Shown here: positions 1 to 12,139 of the stretch, in pieces
Layout of the letters: every line of letters starts with the position of its first letter
Position numbering within the stretch: position 1 is the first letter of the stretch
From: Acanthamoeba lenticulata
Lineage: Eukaryota > Discosea > Longamoebia > Acanthamoebidae
Direction of reading: 5' to 3'
DNA length: 64,000 nt
Assembly (NCBI GenBank): GCA_002179805.1
Contig: NAVB01000373.1
Location: 1-64,000 of the forward strand
Position numbers and translations under genes: made by a program
The notes under the pieces: generated by a model
Seen by the model: the letters and a program-made list of their open reading frames with translations, nothing else
Database searches by the model: none
Told to the model about the DNA's origin: nothing

Positions 1-96
1 TTAATTTATGTTATATATTAACAAAAAATCTAAATGTTATTTTTTTATTAACAAAAATTCCAAAAAAACACAAAAAACAAACAAACAAACAAACAG

Positions 97-3000
97 TCCT
101 ACTTCAAGCAGACGCGGCACATGGAGTTCGTGTGGCAAGGGTCAGCTACACTCGGGGAGGAGAGCGAGATCTTCACGCACGTGCTGCACACGCACTACAG
201 CGCCCCGCTCGGGTTCGACTTTGAGGAGGGCAACGTATCGCCCGTGGGTAGCAACGTGCGTGCGCGCACCGAGCAGCTGGTCCGCGAGCTTAAGAGCCGC
301 TCCTCGGCCTATCGCACGCCCAACCTGCTCGTGACTTTTGGTGACGACTTCAAGTTCCAACGGGCCGAGCACCAATTTTCCAACATGGATACTATCATTG
401 GTACGCGCGTCGTTTTTCGCATCAACTCCATACAATCGCTTCGTGCTCCGCTGCTCACCATCGGTCGCGGTCTTCCTCCTCCAGCGGAGATCAACAAGGG
501 TGACTACGGGGTCAAGATCAAATACGCCACCTTGTCCGAGGTATTTCTCAGTCGTTGTTGTTCTAAAGATGCTTGAAAGGGAAAGGCCTTGTGTGGTATC
601 TTATTGCGGTACTTGGTGGCGCAGTACTTTGATGCGGTCTTTGCGGCCAAGACCGACTTCCCGCTGTACAAGGGCGACTTCTTCCCCTACGCCGACAATT
701 CGGACTCGTACTGGACGGTAGCGTTCTCCGCTTTTCTTGTCGCGCGCCTCCCTCTCCTCACCTCCTCACCTCTGCCTGTCTGCATGCTCGCTTGACGTGT
801 ACGTGAAACCCGCAGGGCTACTACACCACGAGGCCCCACCTGAAGGGCCTCACCCGCCGCGCGACGTCTATCCTCCACTCGGCGGAGACGGCCTACGCCA
901 TTGCCCGCACGCAAGAGGCCACCCGCCATCTGCCCACATTTTGGGATTCTCAGTACCGGAACATCCTGCAGGGCCGCCGGGTGCGCTTTATTCTATATTT
1001 TATTTTATTTTATTTTTACATATTTTTAAATCGAATTATGGGGCACAGGACACGGCGCTGGTTCAGCACCATGATGGCATCACCGGCACGGCCAAGCCTC
1101 ACGTCGCCGACGATTACACGCATCGATTGAATCGAGCCGTCAGCGCCTCACATCAAGTGCGCCATCTTCCCTCCAGTGCATTAACTGCTAAAGCCTCGCG
1201 CCTTTCGCTTATCGCGCTCGCCCTCGCTGGGTGCGCCGCCGCAGATCATTGCCGACATGACGAAGCACCTGCTCTACAACAGCGAGCAGGAGGCCAACAC
1301 GCTCGAAGAAGTCTCGTTTGGCGTATATGATGCCGAGGACCGCCTCTTCAATCTTGCCTCTGTACGGCACACGCACTTGCTCAGTGCGATCGAGGCTCTT
1401 CCTCTGGCAGCCCTCTTAACAGTGTCTATACGTGTCGACATCGTCATGTAGAGCGAGGACGAGTATCCGCTCGTCTACCACAACGCACTGGGTTGGGCGA
1501 GGCAGCAGTACGTGCAAGTCAAGGTCTCTGCTCCAGACGCTGCTAAGCTGCGGGTCTACGACGCCGACGGCAATGCGGTGCCCTGCCAGACCTCGCCCTT
1601 CACGCAAAATCCCGGCCGCCCTGGCTCCGACGGGTACGAGTCTGCCTCCTCGGCTGGTGCTGGCCTGGCCCTCCGGCTTATGGTGGCTGATGCGCGTATT
1701 GTAGGTCGGTCTTCTTCCTCAACTTCATGGCCGAAGTGCCTCCGCTGGGCATGTCGACTTATTTTGTGCGACGCGTCACCGCCACGGCCTCGACCGAGGC
1801 GCCCTACACGCACCAAGCACAGTACTTCACCCATTGTACGCTGTCTCTTCCCCATGGGCTGCGGAATGCTCCTTCTCCTCTTTCTGACCATCAGCCCGGT
1901 GCCTGTGTGTTGCTGCTGCACACAGCCCAGCTCGCAGGGGCGTCGGCTAAGGCGCTGCGGATCGAAAACGAGTTCCTGCAGCTGACCTTGAGGCCTGAGA
2001 CCGGCCTCCCCGAGCGGCTCGTCAACAAGCTTACCAAGCAGGAGATCACCCTCCACCAAACTGTACGGCGCGCCCCTGTTACGATGAAACTAGCTCTTTT
2101 TAAGCATTTAAAATAATAATAAATCACACTAATGATCGTGCAGTACGCCGAGTACCATACGGCGAGGAGCGGCGCCTACATCTTCCGCCCGGCGGGTGTC
2201 TATGAGTCGACGTTCCAGGCCCAGGTGGCCATCGTCACGGGCGACCTCATGTCAGAGGTCACCATCTTCCTCGGCGGCAACCGTCATCTGGTACGATGAT
2301 CCCTTCTCCCTTTTTCTGCGCTTCACTCACAGCGTGCACGCTTGACCGCCAGATCCTCCGGCTGTACACGGCCCCGCACGACCCGCTGGACTACCCGGAG
2401 ATCGGAGGCGTCCTGTTCACGACACACCAGGTCAACGCCGACGGCAATCGTGAAGTCGTCGTCCGCTACACGACCGATATCGACGCGGGCGACAGTTTCT
2501 ACACCGACAACGGTCTCGAGCTCCAGCTCCGGTCACGCAACGGCAACCAGGTCCGCTCGCGGGCCCACATCGAGGCGTCGCGCGCTGACGCCCAGGAGAC
2601 GCAGTACTACCCTTCGATCTCCATCGCGGCTCTGCGCCAGCCTGACCGCAACCTCCAGTTCACCGTAGAGACGCCCCTCTTCTTCCTCCCTGCTCGCCAG
2701 CTGCGTCGCGCGCATGTCGTTGCAACTCCCTCCCTCCCTCCCTCTCCCTCGTAGGTCGTATCGAGCCAGGCCTTCGGCACGACGTCGTTCAGGAACGGCG
2801 GGCTGGAGATCATGCTCCACCGGCACCTCTCGCAGGATGACGGCCGCGGCCTCGGCGAGGGGTACGGCCAAGCCCCAGACTCAGGCCCACTTGTGCTGTG
2901 ATCGACTGCCGGTCTCACGCGCGGGCCTCGGGACGGGGATAACAGAGTGCGGGACACGAACGTGATCAAGGTGCAGCAGTGGCTGATGCTCGGCCGGGTC

Positions 3001-4791
3001 GCCGATGCCGAGCTCCACCGGCGTCGGCTGTCGCTGCAGCAGGACCACCCGCTCACGCCGCTAGCCCTGGACAAGTATCCGGACGGCTTCGAGTGGTCGC
3101 GCCACTTTGTCAACGCCTTCCGGCCGCTCACCGGGAGCCTCCCGGCCAACGTGCACCTGCTCTCGCTCAAGGCCCGAGACGCCGTGTCGTCCGAAGTCGC
3201 CCTGCGTCTGGTCCACATCGCTGAGGTCTGCTCCCCCTGTCCTCTCACCTCGCGATGGCTGATGGGCGCTGTGACTGATGGGTCGACAACAAATCGTGAC
3301 CTCATCATCAGGGCGTGGACTCGGTAGCCTCGCCCGAGAAGGCGCTGCCGGACAGCTTCCAGTGGGAGACCAGCGTCAAGCTCGACGACCTGTTCGGTAG
3401 TTCCGCGGATGCCGACAAGGACAACAATGGATGGTCCATCGCTCACCCGCGTCCCCGCTCGCTCACCCTCAACTACGACGCCGACGAAGTGGAGCAGCGC
3501 GTGCGCTACGATTCATCGCTGGGCCTGCTCAGCATGAAGATCGACTTTGGTCGCCTCGACCGTGGCGGCTCGCAGAATACCAGTTCGTCATGGCCTTCTT
3601 CCTTCCTTCCTTCCCTCGCCTTTCACTAAAGCTCACGAGCCATTGACTCACCGCGGCTGCAATGCGCGTGCAGACGAGGAAGGTGTGTTCCTGTCGCAGG
3701 CCGCGCTGGACAAGATGGAGCTGGAGCGCGCCAATCAGCGCAAGCCGCTCGCCATCGCACACGACGACGGCGACGACGAAGACTACGAGGGAGACAGTGG
3801 CGCCCGCCCTGAGTTGGTGGACGACGCTCAGGTCTACCGCGAGCGCAGCGTGCGGCTGCGGGGTGAACAGCGTCGCGTGTTTGACCCGACGTCGATCAGC
3901 GTGGATGCCGCGCGCCAGCGTCAGAGGCGACTGCTGGCCATCGGCAGAAATGAGGACCCGCTCACAATGGTCCTCCGTCCGCTGCAGATGAAGTCTCTTC
4001 TCGTCGTCCTCGCCAGCCGGGGCGTCCAGGTCCTCATGGGCGACGGCGGTCGCGACAACATGGACGACAACGTTGGCGACGACGAGAAGCGACCTGTTGA
4101 GGTCATCGTCGGCGATGAGGTCGACGCTGAGCCGCCCGCGAGAGAGGACATCCGCGACGACGCCAAGGACAACGACAACAAAAAATCTGACGATGAGATC
4201 ATGAAGGCGATCGTCAAGGCTAAGGAAGCCGAGAAGAAGCGAGCCGAGGAGGAGCGGCGGGAGAAGGAGAGGAAGCAGCGGGAGCAGGAGGAGGAAGAAG
4301 AGGAGGAGGAGCGAAAGCGCCGCGAGAGGGCGGAGGAGGAGCGGCGCAGCCGCGAGCGACAGCAAGATGCAGATGCCGACTCTGAGGCAAGCGAGGTCAC
4401 GGAGCGCAAGGCAGAAGCGTCCCCACAGCTGCCGCGCACGCAGGCGGACGTGCTGGCCGAGGAACAGCGCTTCCTCTCCACAGGCCTCGAGGGCGAACGC
4501 ATGATGATGATGTTCCTCACCATCATCATCATCTCGCTCATGATCGCCGTCTACCTCAGTTTCCACAGGTACGCCGCCCACTTTTTTGCTGCTTTCTTGG
4601 CACCAACAAGAGGCTGACCTTCGTCGTTGGCGGGCCGCAGGCGACACGCGTCGGCCATCATCTCGGTGTCGTCGTTGGCGGCAGCGGCCTACCCGTGGTC
4701 GGGCAGTAGCAGCAGCAGCGTGGCAAGTCCGGCCGGGAAGGACTTTTACCGACGCGAGATGGATCAGCGGCTCTACAGCAAGATGGTGTGA
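97..4791 (+). CDS. Lysosomal-type alpha-mannosidase (GH38), 5' end outside window
   Basis: Glycoside hydrolase family 38 enzyme, expected to trim alpha-linked mannose from N-glycans in the lysosome or on the secretory route. The window opens in an intron (1-96); the first visible exon starts at 97 and reads SYFKQTRHMEFVWQGS, followed by IFTHVLHTHYSAPLGF and, after splicing, DSYWTGYYTTRPHLKG and VQHHDGITGTAKPHVAD, all typical of GH38. The nucleophile region lies upstream and cannot be judged. Introns include 541-624 and 718-815. The normal C-terminal beta region ends near LTMVLRPLQMKSLLVVL (about 3965-4015). After it comes an unusual tail of about 250 residues: acidic stretches, a long Glu/Arg/Lys helix (about 4190-4380), one membrane span (MMFLTIIIISLMIAVYLSF) and a short terminal exon ending at 4791. 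Family assignment is secure; the tail looks lineage-specific. Confidence 0.9.
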
Positions 4792-5149
4792 GGATGGAGG
4801 AGCCTTCATGTGGTTGTTGGTGTAGTTGTGATAGCGGCCTGCCGCGCAGTCCCTGTTGGTGTGAAACGAAAGGAAAAAGCCCGAGAACCGGTTTTTCCAC
4901 GGACGCAGCAGCCACTGGGCAAGAAGGGGACCTTGGTGACGCAAATCGCGCGCATCTTGTGCATTCATTGCCATTCAAGAGACGCAGGGCTCATTGGCAA
5001 CGTGAAAACGCTCTTGGGAGCAGCAAGTGAAGAACCCTGTCTCTGACGGTCAGCTCGTCAAGAGCAGAGGTTCGTGAAGGAGGTGGTCTGGTAGTGGTTT
5101 TAATGCCTCGACGCGTCAGCTGAAACGAGTGGTGTGGCGCGTCAGGAAA
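4792..5149. other. Intergenic gap between mannosidase and permease genes
   Basis: 358 bases between two plus-strand genes. It must hold the 3' UTR of the first and the promoter and 5' UTR of the second. I see no credible coding exon, RNA gene or repeat. The start of the next gene is uncertain, so part of this stretch may be 5' coding sequence. Confidence 0.5.
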
Positions 5150-8100
5150 ATGAGGCGCAGACAAGATGCTGCAGAAGGGTCCTACACACGTATGGAGGGC
5201 CCGAAGCGGCCAGCGTCGCGCACGCCTGGTCCTTTAGGGTGGAAGGCCAAGATGCACAAGAAGTGGCACAAATTTGTGCTTTCTATGAGGGGCTCTTTCT
5301 CGTCACGACACATCCTCCTGCAGTTCCTCTATCAAACCTTCAAGGAGATCAAATCGCGCAAAGTACAACCTTGCTTCTTCATCTGCGCTAAACAGTTCAC
5401 TCATTGATGCATCATCTCAGGTGAACTTTTGTCTGGGTTTCCTCGCCTGCTTCCTCGTGGTCATGGTGGTAGCGTTCATGGTGACCATTCTCGCCAACGC
5501 TCCCGTACGTTCTTATTCCTCAAGTGCGGCCTCAAGTACAGCTCTTGAGCTTGCCTCTTGCCTCTCAGGTGATCTTCCTGCGGCTGGCCGAGCTCACGCA
5601 GGGCGAAACCGACGTCATCATTAGCTCTGGCGATTGGACTGGCTACGGCGCCCTCAACTACACGCTCATCTCGTGCGTGAGAGACAGTCCTTCACTGACT
5701 AGGCTTTTGTAACGACTTTTTAATCGACTCCCGCTTTCTCTTTGCAGGGCCATGCTCAAGGACGACTCGTCGCACACGTACCACTCGCCTCGCTACAGCG
5801 GCGACGCCTTCTGTACGACGTGAACCTCTCGTGTACCGCTAACTTGATCGGCATTGGAGGGACGACTCACCACTACCGTCCTTGCTTCGTCCTTGTTTTT
5901 TTTTTTTTGTTGCTGCACGCTCGCCAGTGTACGCGCCGAAGCGGTGTGAGCCCGGACTGGACCCGGACGACCCACACTGGAAGTATCTGGGTACCAATGC
6001 CACCTACGAGTGCCCCGACTCTTCCTCGACGTGCGACGACAGCGCGAAAGTCTGGTGCTGGCAACAGACCCCCGGCAAGTGCTTCCAGGTGCGCAACATG
6101 AGGATCAACCAACAAGCCGTAGCCTTCTTCTTACAACTCTTTTTGTGTGTTCATTAGGACCTGTGCGGGACGTCGGCCTACAACGCCAAGCTTTACCTGA
6201 TGGACTCGGCGCGGGAGAAGCGGATCGGCATCGGTCGCGAGTGGGAGCTGGGCTCCATCCAGGAAGGCAAAGTCTTCATGATCAGCGACATCGCTTCGGC
6301 CGTACGGCGGCTCCAGCTGAGCTGTTGATTTGGTCGCTTGCTCATTAATTATTCATTTATTTTAGATGGGCCTGTCCGAGGGCAGCGTCTTTTACATGCA
6401 CATCAACATGAGCTACTACATGCCTGGCGTCTACGACCACGTCGTGATTCCCTACCTCAATCCCAATACCTCGTACGCGCGCCTGCCTTCTTTCACCAGC
6501 TTTTTTGCTTCGGTTTGTACTCATCACTTTCGTTGCGTGGTCGACGACAGGGTGCCCAGAACCAACAGCAATTATACCGGCCAATGGGGCTTTTGGAACG
6601 GCTTCATCCCCTTGCGTGTCCAAAGTACGTGTAGAAAGCTTGATTTTCATATTTGAAAGATTGAAACGTTGATTTGTTAAACTCAATGAGCATTATGTTA
6701 TTTTATTTTACAGAGATTTATAACGACCCCGTGGGCAAGCACCCGTTAGACGAGGAGAATGTAATCATCATGGAGTACGCCGACGTGATGGCGCACCTGA
6801 CGAAGCACCTCCACCCGTATCTGCCCGAGGAAGTGCGCAGCGAATTTGCGCAGCTCGATCTCTACCAGTTTGCGCAGCAGATCATCGTCAACTTGCCGCC
6901 GCCGCGCATCCAGACCTACCTTCAGAGCGACTACGACAAGATCCAACGGGCGGTGGTCGAGTTTGCGGCCGAGATGGTCTACAAGCTGGGCTTCAGCCAG
7001 TTGGTGACCGACACACCGGTGGTGAGCGCGCTCAACGTGACGCAATACTTCTCGCTCTTCCTGGGCCTCATCCTCAACGTGGTCATCCTCATTCTGCTCC
7101 TGCTCTCGACCATGCTCATCTACTCGCTCCTCATGGTCAACGTCGAGACCCGCACCTTTGAGATGGGCGTCTATCGCCTTGTCGGCACCACCCGGTACGT
7201 ATTTTCCTCTAATTAATGTTTGTTTTTGTTTTTTTTTGTTTTTGTTTTTGTTTGTTTTTTTCTCATCAGACTGTCGGGGATCGGCCGTAGGGGCGGGATC
7301 GTGCAGCTGCTTCTGATGCAGGCCTTCTCCTACGCCGTGCCCTCCTGGATTTTTGGCTTGATCTTTGCCGAAGGTGAGTTCCCCCTTAGCAATCTGACCC
7401 TGTCCCAGTGCCGACTGACGCCGCTTGTGTGACCGTGTGATTGTGTGCCCGCGGGGCAGCCTTGATGATGGGCGTGGCAGTGTGGTTCAAGGAGCAGACG
7501 GGCGTCCCTATGGAGCCCGTGCTCACCCCCGTCGCCGTGCTCGTGGCCACCATCCTCGGTTCGCTCATGACGCCTCCCCTTCCTATCCTCGGAGGAGTCT
7601 GAGGAGCAGACTGCTCGTACGCGTATTTAATCTCTACATATTTATCTTTAAATTCCCTATTTTATTTCTGTACGCGCAGGCATCTTTGTGCCGATGGTGT
7701 CGGCCATCTTCCCCATCAGGCACGCGCTTGGCCAGAACCTGCACGACTCGCTCGACACCAAGCGCCAGAAAGGTGCTCCACACATACACGCCCACTCAGC
7801 GCGTTGTTCAACGTTGTGTTGTTGTCGGTCGAGTCCTTTACTGATCAGCTGACTGACCATCGCCGTGTTTGTTATGTGGCATCACGCGTGCAGTGCAAGC
7901 GGTGTCGGTCGACCTGGAGCGATCGGAGGACAAGAGCTTCTCGTGGTCGCTTATGATCATCGGCCTCTCGCTCTCTGGCTTTGGCTTTGCTGTCTACTAT
8001 GTGATGCCACTCTCGCTCCTCACCATGGACCTCACCCTTCTCCTCAACATCTTTTTCTTCATCCTTATCGGTATTCCTTCATCATCATCATCAATCGCCT

Positions 8101-10137
8101 TCATGTCCATCATGACCATCATCTCACACAATATTTCAGGAATGCTGATGGGACTGGTGCTGCTGTCGCTTAACGTGGAGCCGCTGCTGGAGCGGCTGTT
8201 GGTCAACACGCTGCTGATCTGGGAAAAGATGCCCATCCGGGCGATGGTGATCAAGAACCTCATCGCGCACCGCAAGCGCAACATGAAGACAACGATCATG
8301 TACGCGCTCTCGCTGGGCTTCATCATCTTCGTCATGGTCTCCTACAACAACATCCTCGACGGCTTCGCCTACCAGCGCGAGCACGACTCGGGCGTCCACC
8401 TTAAAGTCATGGCCCGCGGCTCTGTCGACAAACCGCACGACCCGCTCCAGTGGCGCAACCACATCACCAATATCGCGGGCCTTGAGGCCTACCTCCGCAA
8501 CCACACGGACGTCATCCGGGACCACACCTGGGTGACGCACACCTACAATGACGCGTTCAAAGACCACGGCGGCCCGGTGCTGGAGAACCTCGGCCGCACG
8601 ACGACCGACGGCAACGAGATGCAGAGCGTGTCGCCCAACTTCATGGACGTCGTCTTTGACGGCTTCCTCATCCTCAACGAGGGCGACGAGTACAACGGCC
8701 TCGACATGAGCCTCAGCGAGCAGCTCTACACGACCGACGGCTCTGGCCGCGCCTGGCTCGGCACCCTCTACAAGTCTTACATCGGTTCGTCGCCATACTC
8801 CATCATCACCACGGCCGCCACGATGATGGTCATGTCTTCCTCCTTGATGTTGTGATGTTTGTCGACAGGCCTGCGGAACACGCAGGGGCGGTTCGTGTGG
8901 CGTTTCTCGGGCAGCACCGGAGGCGACGACGATACGGGCACCGACGCGGGCGGCGGCGGTGGCGGTGGCAGTGGCGGTGGCAGTGGCGCGGGCGGTGGTG
9001 CGGGCGGTGGTGGAAACGCCGCGCCCGGCGGAGGCAGCGCCTTTGTGTACGTGCGCCTCTGCAGCTCGCAGCGATAGCGCTGGCATGGTGTGGCCGGCTC
9101 ACTAATAACGATGATGTGAGAGTAGGACGTCGGCGCCGCGGCGGCCGTACGAGGCGCGCGTGGTGATGCGGCCGTTGGCCTTCTTTGACGCGGCGCCCTT
9201 CTTCCGCTTCTCCAAGTTCAACTCCAAGCACCAACGCACCGTCGTCTCGCACACCACCTGGCTCCGCCAGGCCGAATGTACGGCCTGGCATTCCTTGTCT
9301 TCACTCTATCATCGTGGCTCACCGTCCTCTTCATCATCATTACCTTTATCTTCATCATTCAATTCGCAGTCGCGACGGGTCTGATGCACTCGGTGGATGA
9401 CCTGCTATGGGCCGAGCTGCTCTTCAAGCTTGACTCTTCGGTGGTCGACAACAAGGACCGCCGCGAGGCAATCAAGGCCGACATCAACAAGCTCATCAAG
9501 GGCCAGAACGGGGTCTACATCTACGACTTGAGTGGCAGCAGCAACCCGATTCAGAAGGCCGACAACTTGCTCACCGCCTTCTTCGCCTTCACCACCGCCG
9601 TCGCCATGCTCATCGCTTCCTTCTCGCTGGTCTCCTCCATGTACACCAACATATACGAGCAGACCAAGGAGATTGGTTCGTGCCCGCGAATTTTTATTTA
9701 TTTATTCTTTCATGTTCTTTAATTTTATCATTGAATTTTGTTGAATGAATGATGGTGCACAGGCGTGGTAAGAGCCATCGGCATGCGACAGAGCTGGCTT
9801 AAGCGGATCTACATGTACGAGGCATTCATCCTCGTCCTCGCCTCATCCCTCCTTGGCATCATCATCGGTACACCATCACGAAGACATCCCTCCCCATCTT
9901 GTTGAGCATGTGCCTGTGTGTATGTGTGAGCGCTGACGGTCTGGTGTAGGGAGTGCGGTGGGCTACACGCTGCTGCTGCAGCGGATCCTGTTCACGCAGC
10001 TGCCGCTGCCGTTCCGGTTCCCGTGGCAGATCCTGATCGTCGTCTTTGCCTGCTCCCTCGTCTTTGCCTTCGTGTCGTCCTTTGGGCCCATCACAAGCGT
10101 CATGAAGCGCTCGATCGTGCAGATCCTCCGCTTCTGA
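5150..10137 (+). CDS. FtsX-like (MacB-type) membrane permease, multi-exon
   Basis: Large polytopic protein of roughly 1,100-1,250 residues in about 19 exons. An N-terminal membrane span (FCLGFLACFLVVMVVAFMVT) follows a basic cytosolic stretch. A large outside domain with several Cys and N-glycosylation sites comes next, then hydrophobic blocks near 7045-7140, 7300-7370, 7940-8180 and 8290-8345, and a second outside domain. The last exons carry the FtsX signature: SLVSSMYTNIYEQTKEIG, then VVRAIGMRQSWLKRIYMYEA and two more spans. This is the duplicated FtsX/ABC3-permease plan, which in bacteria works with a separate ATPase; no ATPase motif is visible here. A glycine-rich run (about 8940-9045) sits in the second outside domain. 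The many introns exclude a recent bacterial origin. ATG 5150 was chosen as the first in-frame ATG; ATGs at 5192 and near 5252 are possible. Confidence 0.75.
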
Positions 10138-10270
10138 GCTCTCTTTCTCTGGCTGTACAGCAAGTTACTATTCTTTTCTTTTCAAATGGTTTTCACACGT
10201 GTTTCTCTTTGGGCAAAAGGAAAAGATAAATACAAAATAGGTGGTTGCCCAGACAGACAGGAGCAAGAAG

Positions 10271-10748
10271 ATGGCGTTGGAAGGAAACACAAAGGGGCTG
10301 TTGATGCTCCTGGTGCTTTGCGGGCTGATATCCGCTGTATTTAGTCGATGCCTCCACTTGCAGGCCGGTGTTTGTGCGAAAGACCGCGACTCTTGCCGGT
10401 ACCTTCTCTCGGCTGTCGTTTTCGTTCTTTTGTGACGTCTCCTAAAGTGGCACCTCATTAGATTCCCCAACGGCACCTCGGTGAATGACAACGCCTGTGC
10501 TGAGTGCTGGCCTACGTACTTCTCGTGCGTAAAGAACATCGATTGCGAAGACGACTCTTTCTACGGCAGTACGTTTTCTCGCTTCACTTGTGGCGTGGTA
10601 TGTTCAAGAATAAGAAGAACCTGCGTCTTGCATCTTCGCAGGTACGGCACTGTCCACGTGCAGCTCAACTGACCGCTGCAACGCGACCGTGTGTGCCTTC
10701 CCCACCGTCTCGGCCTCGGCTGTGCTGCGACCTCTCTCCCTTTGGTGA
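10271..10748 (+). CDS. Small secreted cysteine-rich protein
   Basis: Three exons encode about 110 residues. The N-terminus is a clear signal peptide (GLLMLLVLCGLISAVFS). The mature part holds regularly spaced cysteines: RCLHLQAGVCAKDRDSC, NACAECWPTYFSCV, NIDCEDD and, after the second intron, STCSSTDRCNATVC. Intron 1 has donor GTACCTT after SCR; intron 2 has donor GTACGTT and ends CTTCGCAG, giving codon AGT across the join. I do not recognise the family. Secretion or cell-surface display is inferred from the signal peptide and Cys pattern. It converges on the minus-strand methyltransferase-like gene, with about 58 bases between their stop codons. Confidence 0.65.
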
Positions 10749-10806
10749 AAACGGTAGCAAACGCGTGGATAAAACAATTATTTATTTAATAAATAAATCT
10801 TTTTTA

Positions 10807-12078
10807 TTAATCAAACTTGGTGTGTCGCCCCTGGCCGCCGCTGATGGTACCCGTGCCGGGCGACTGCTGTTGTCTTGGCGGGTGATCGGCCTTGAATCGC
10901 TTGCCGTCGCCGCGGCCGCCGCGAGCTCCGCCTCGTCCCCGCGGCGCCCCACCTCGCCCTCCTCGAGCTCCGCCTCTGTGTGTTGGGGTCGTCTCGTCGA
11001 ACCGTCGCTTGTGGCGGTCTGTTGTTCGCGCCTCTGTGGACATCGTGTTCTTTGGCGTCGCGGAGCTAATCTCGGCTCGCACGGCCTTGGGCAGCGAGTG
11101 GACGTCGCGCGCCAGCACGCAATCGGGCAGCATCGCCTCGCCGGCGCTCTTTCGCTGGCGCTTGACCTGCGCCTGCCACCAGCGGAGAACGCTGTCGTGG
11201 TGCGGCCCAAAGTGAAGGTACCAGAAGGTGACAAAGGGCGATGTGCGGCTGCCCAGCGCCGACGAGTGGGCCTGCCGCTTGGAGCGCAGGCCGGCCGGAG
11301 TCCAGTAGACGTAGCGCTTGCGCGGGCACAAGAAGGCCATCTCGCCAAGACGTGGGTGACGCGCCACGGCCTGCGCAAAGTAGTCCTTGCCGCACACGTA
11401 GGCCGGCATGAGCAGCGCGACAGCGCGGTCGCGGGCCAGAGCCTCGCGCGCGACAAACTCGAGCAGCCGTGGGATGTGGTCGCTCGAGTAGGCCGGGTTG
11501 GTCACCAGCACGTCAAAGGCCGGCGTGCGCCCGGCCGCCGCCACAGCGTAGAAGTCCTCGCACCGGTTGTACACGTCAGCAAAGCCGAGCTTGTTCAGGT
11601 GCCGGACCACCGCGCCAGTGCAGTAATACGGGTCGTAAATCTTCAGCGAGGCCCGCGCTTTATGGTCTACCGTCTGCTCAGCGTTCCCCTTGTCCGCCTC
11701 GGTTTCATCTTCATCTTCATCATCATCTTCATCTTCATTTTCACTTACTTCACTGTGTGTCTTGCTCCGGAGGCAGGCTGCGTAGTGGGCGAGCAGTGGC
11801 GCCACGTCAGCAAAGCATTCAGCGCCAGTCTCGCAGTGATCGTCGTCATCAGCGGCGAAAGGATGGCGGATGTCCGCGACGGAGGCATGGCGTGCCGCGA
11901 TGGCCTGACGGTCAGCCTCCACGATGGCCTTGCGCTCGGCCTTCGGCATAGTGGCCCAGCGCCGCTTAAGGTCGGCGTCATAGGCGGGGTGAGTAGGATT
12001 TAGTCGGTCAGAGAGGGTTGGTTCTGCGTCCATTGCTGAATCCAAAGCTGCCACAGAAGTTGAAAACACCACCATCAA
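10807..12078 (-). CDS. Orphan N6-methyltransferase-like protein with RGG tail
   Basis: Single-exon ORF of 423 codons, or 408 if the second ATG (12033, MDAEPTLSD) is used. The centre carries KIYDPYYCTGAVVRHL, resembling the SAM-binding motif I of N6-adenine methyltransferases, and about 55 residues later FDVLVTNPAYSSDHI, resembling the catalytic (D/N)PP(Y/F) motif with Ala at position 3. An acidic run (ENEDEDDDEDEDETEAD) precedes it. The C-terminus is an RGG-rich tail (GGARGGRGGAPRGRGGARGG), typical of RNA-binding or nucleolar proteins. The domain lacks the usual partner domains of METTL3/14 or of restriction enzymes. Methylation of RNA or DNA adenine is a reasonable guess, not shown. High GC makes the opposite strand open too, but the motifs and codon pattern favour this strand. 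Confidence 0.65.
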   Translation of the reverse strand: MMVVFSTSVAALDSAMDAEPTLSDRLNPTHPAYDADLKRRWATMPKAERKAIVEADRQAIAARHASVADIRHPFAADDDDHCETGAECFADVAPLLAHYAACLRSKTHSEVSENEDEDDDEDEDETEADKGNAEQTVDHKARASLKIYDPYYCTGAVVRHLNKLGFADVYNRCEDFYAVAAAGRTPAFDVLVTNPAYSSDHIPRLLEFVAREALARDRAVALLMPAYVCGKDYFAQAVARHPRLGEMAFLCPRKRYVYWTPAGLRSKRQAHSSALGSRTSPFVTFWYLHFGPHHDSVLRWWQAQVKRQRKSAGEAMLPDCVLARDVHSLPKAVRAEISSATPKNTMSTEARTTDRHKRRFDETTPTHRGGARGGRGGAPRGRGGARGGRGDGKRFKADHPPRQQQSPGTGTISGGQGRHTKFD

Positions 12079-12139
12079 GACAGGAGTTAGGGTTAAGTAA
12101 TCGTTGTTTTAATCTCTTTATCTCGTAATCAAACCAGAA

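Noticed and set aside
5150..10137. Bacterial contamination suspected because of the FtsX signature
   Set aside because: About 18 spliceosomal introns with phases that keep frame.
10504..12003. 499-codon open frame on the plus strand opposite the methyltransferase-like gene
   Set aside because: Low-complexity antisense frame produced by high GC; the minus strand carries the motifs, RGG tail and better composition.
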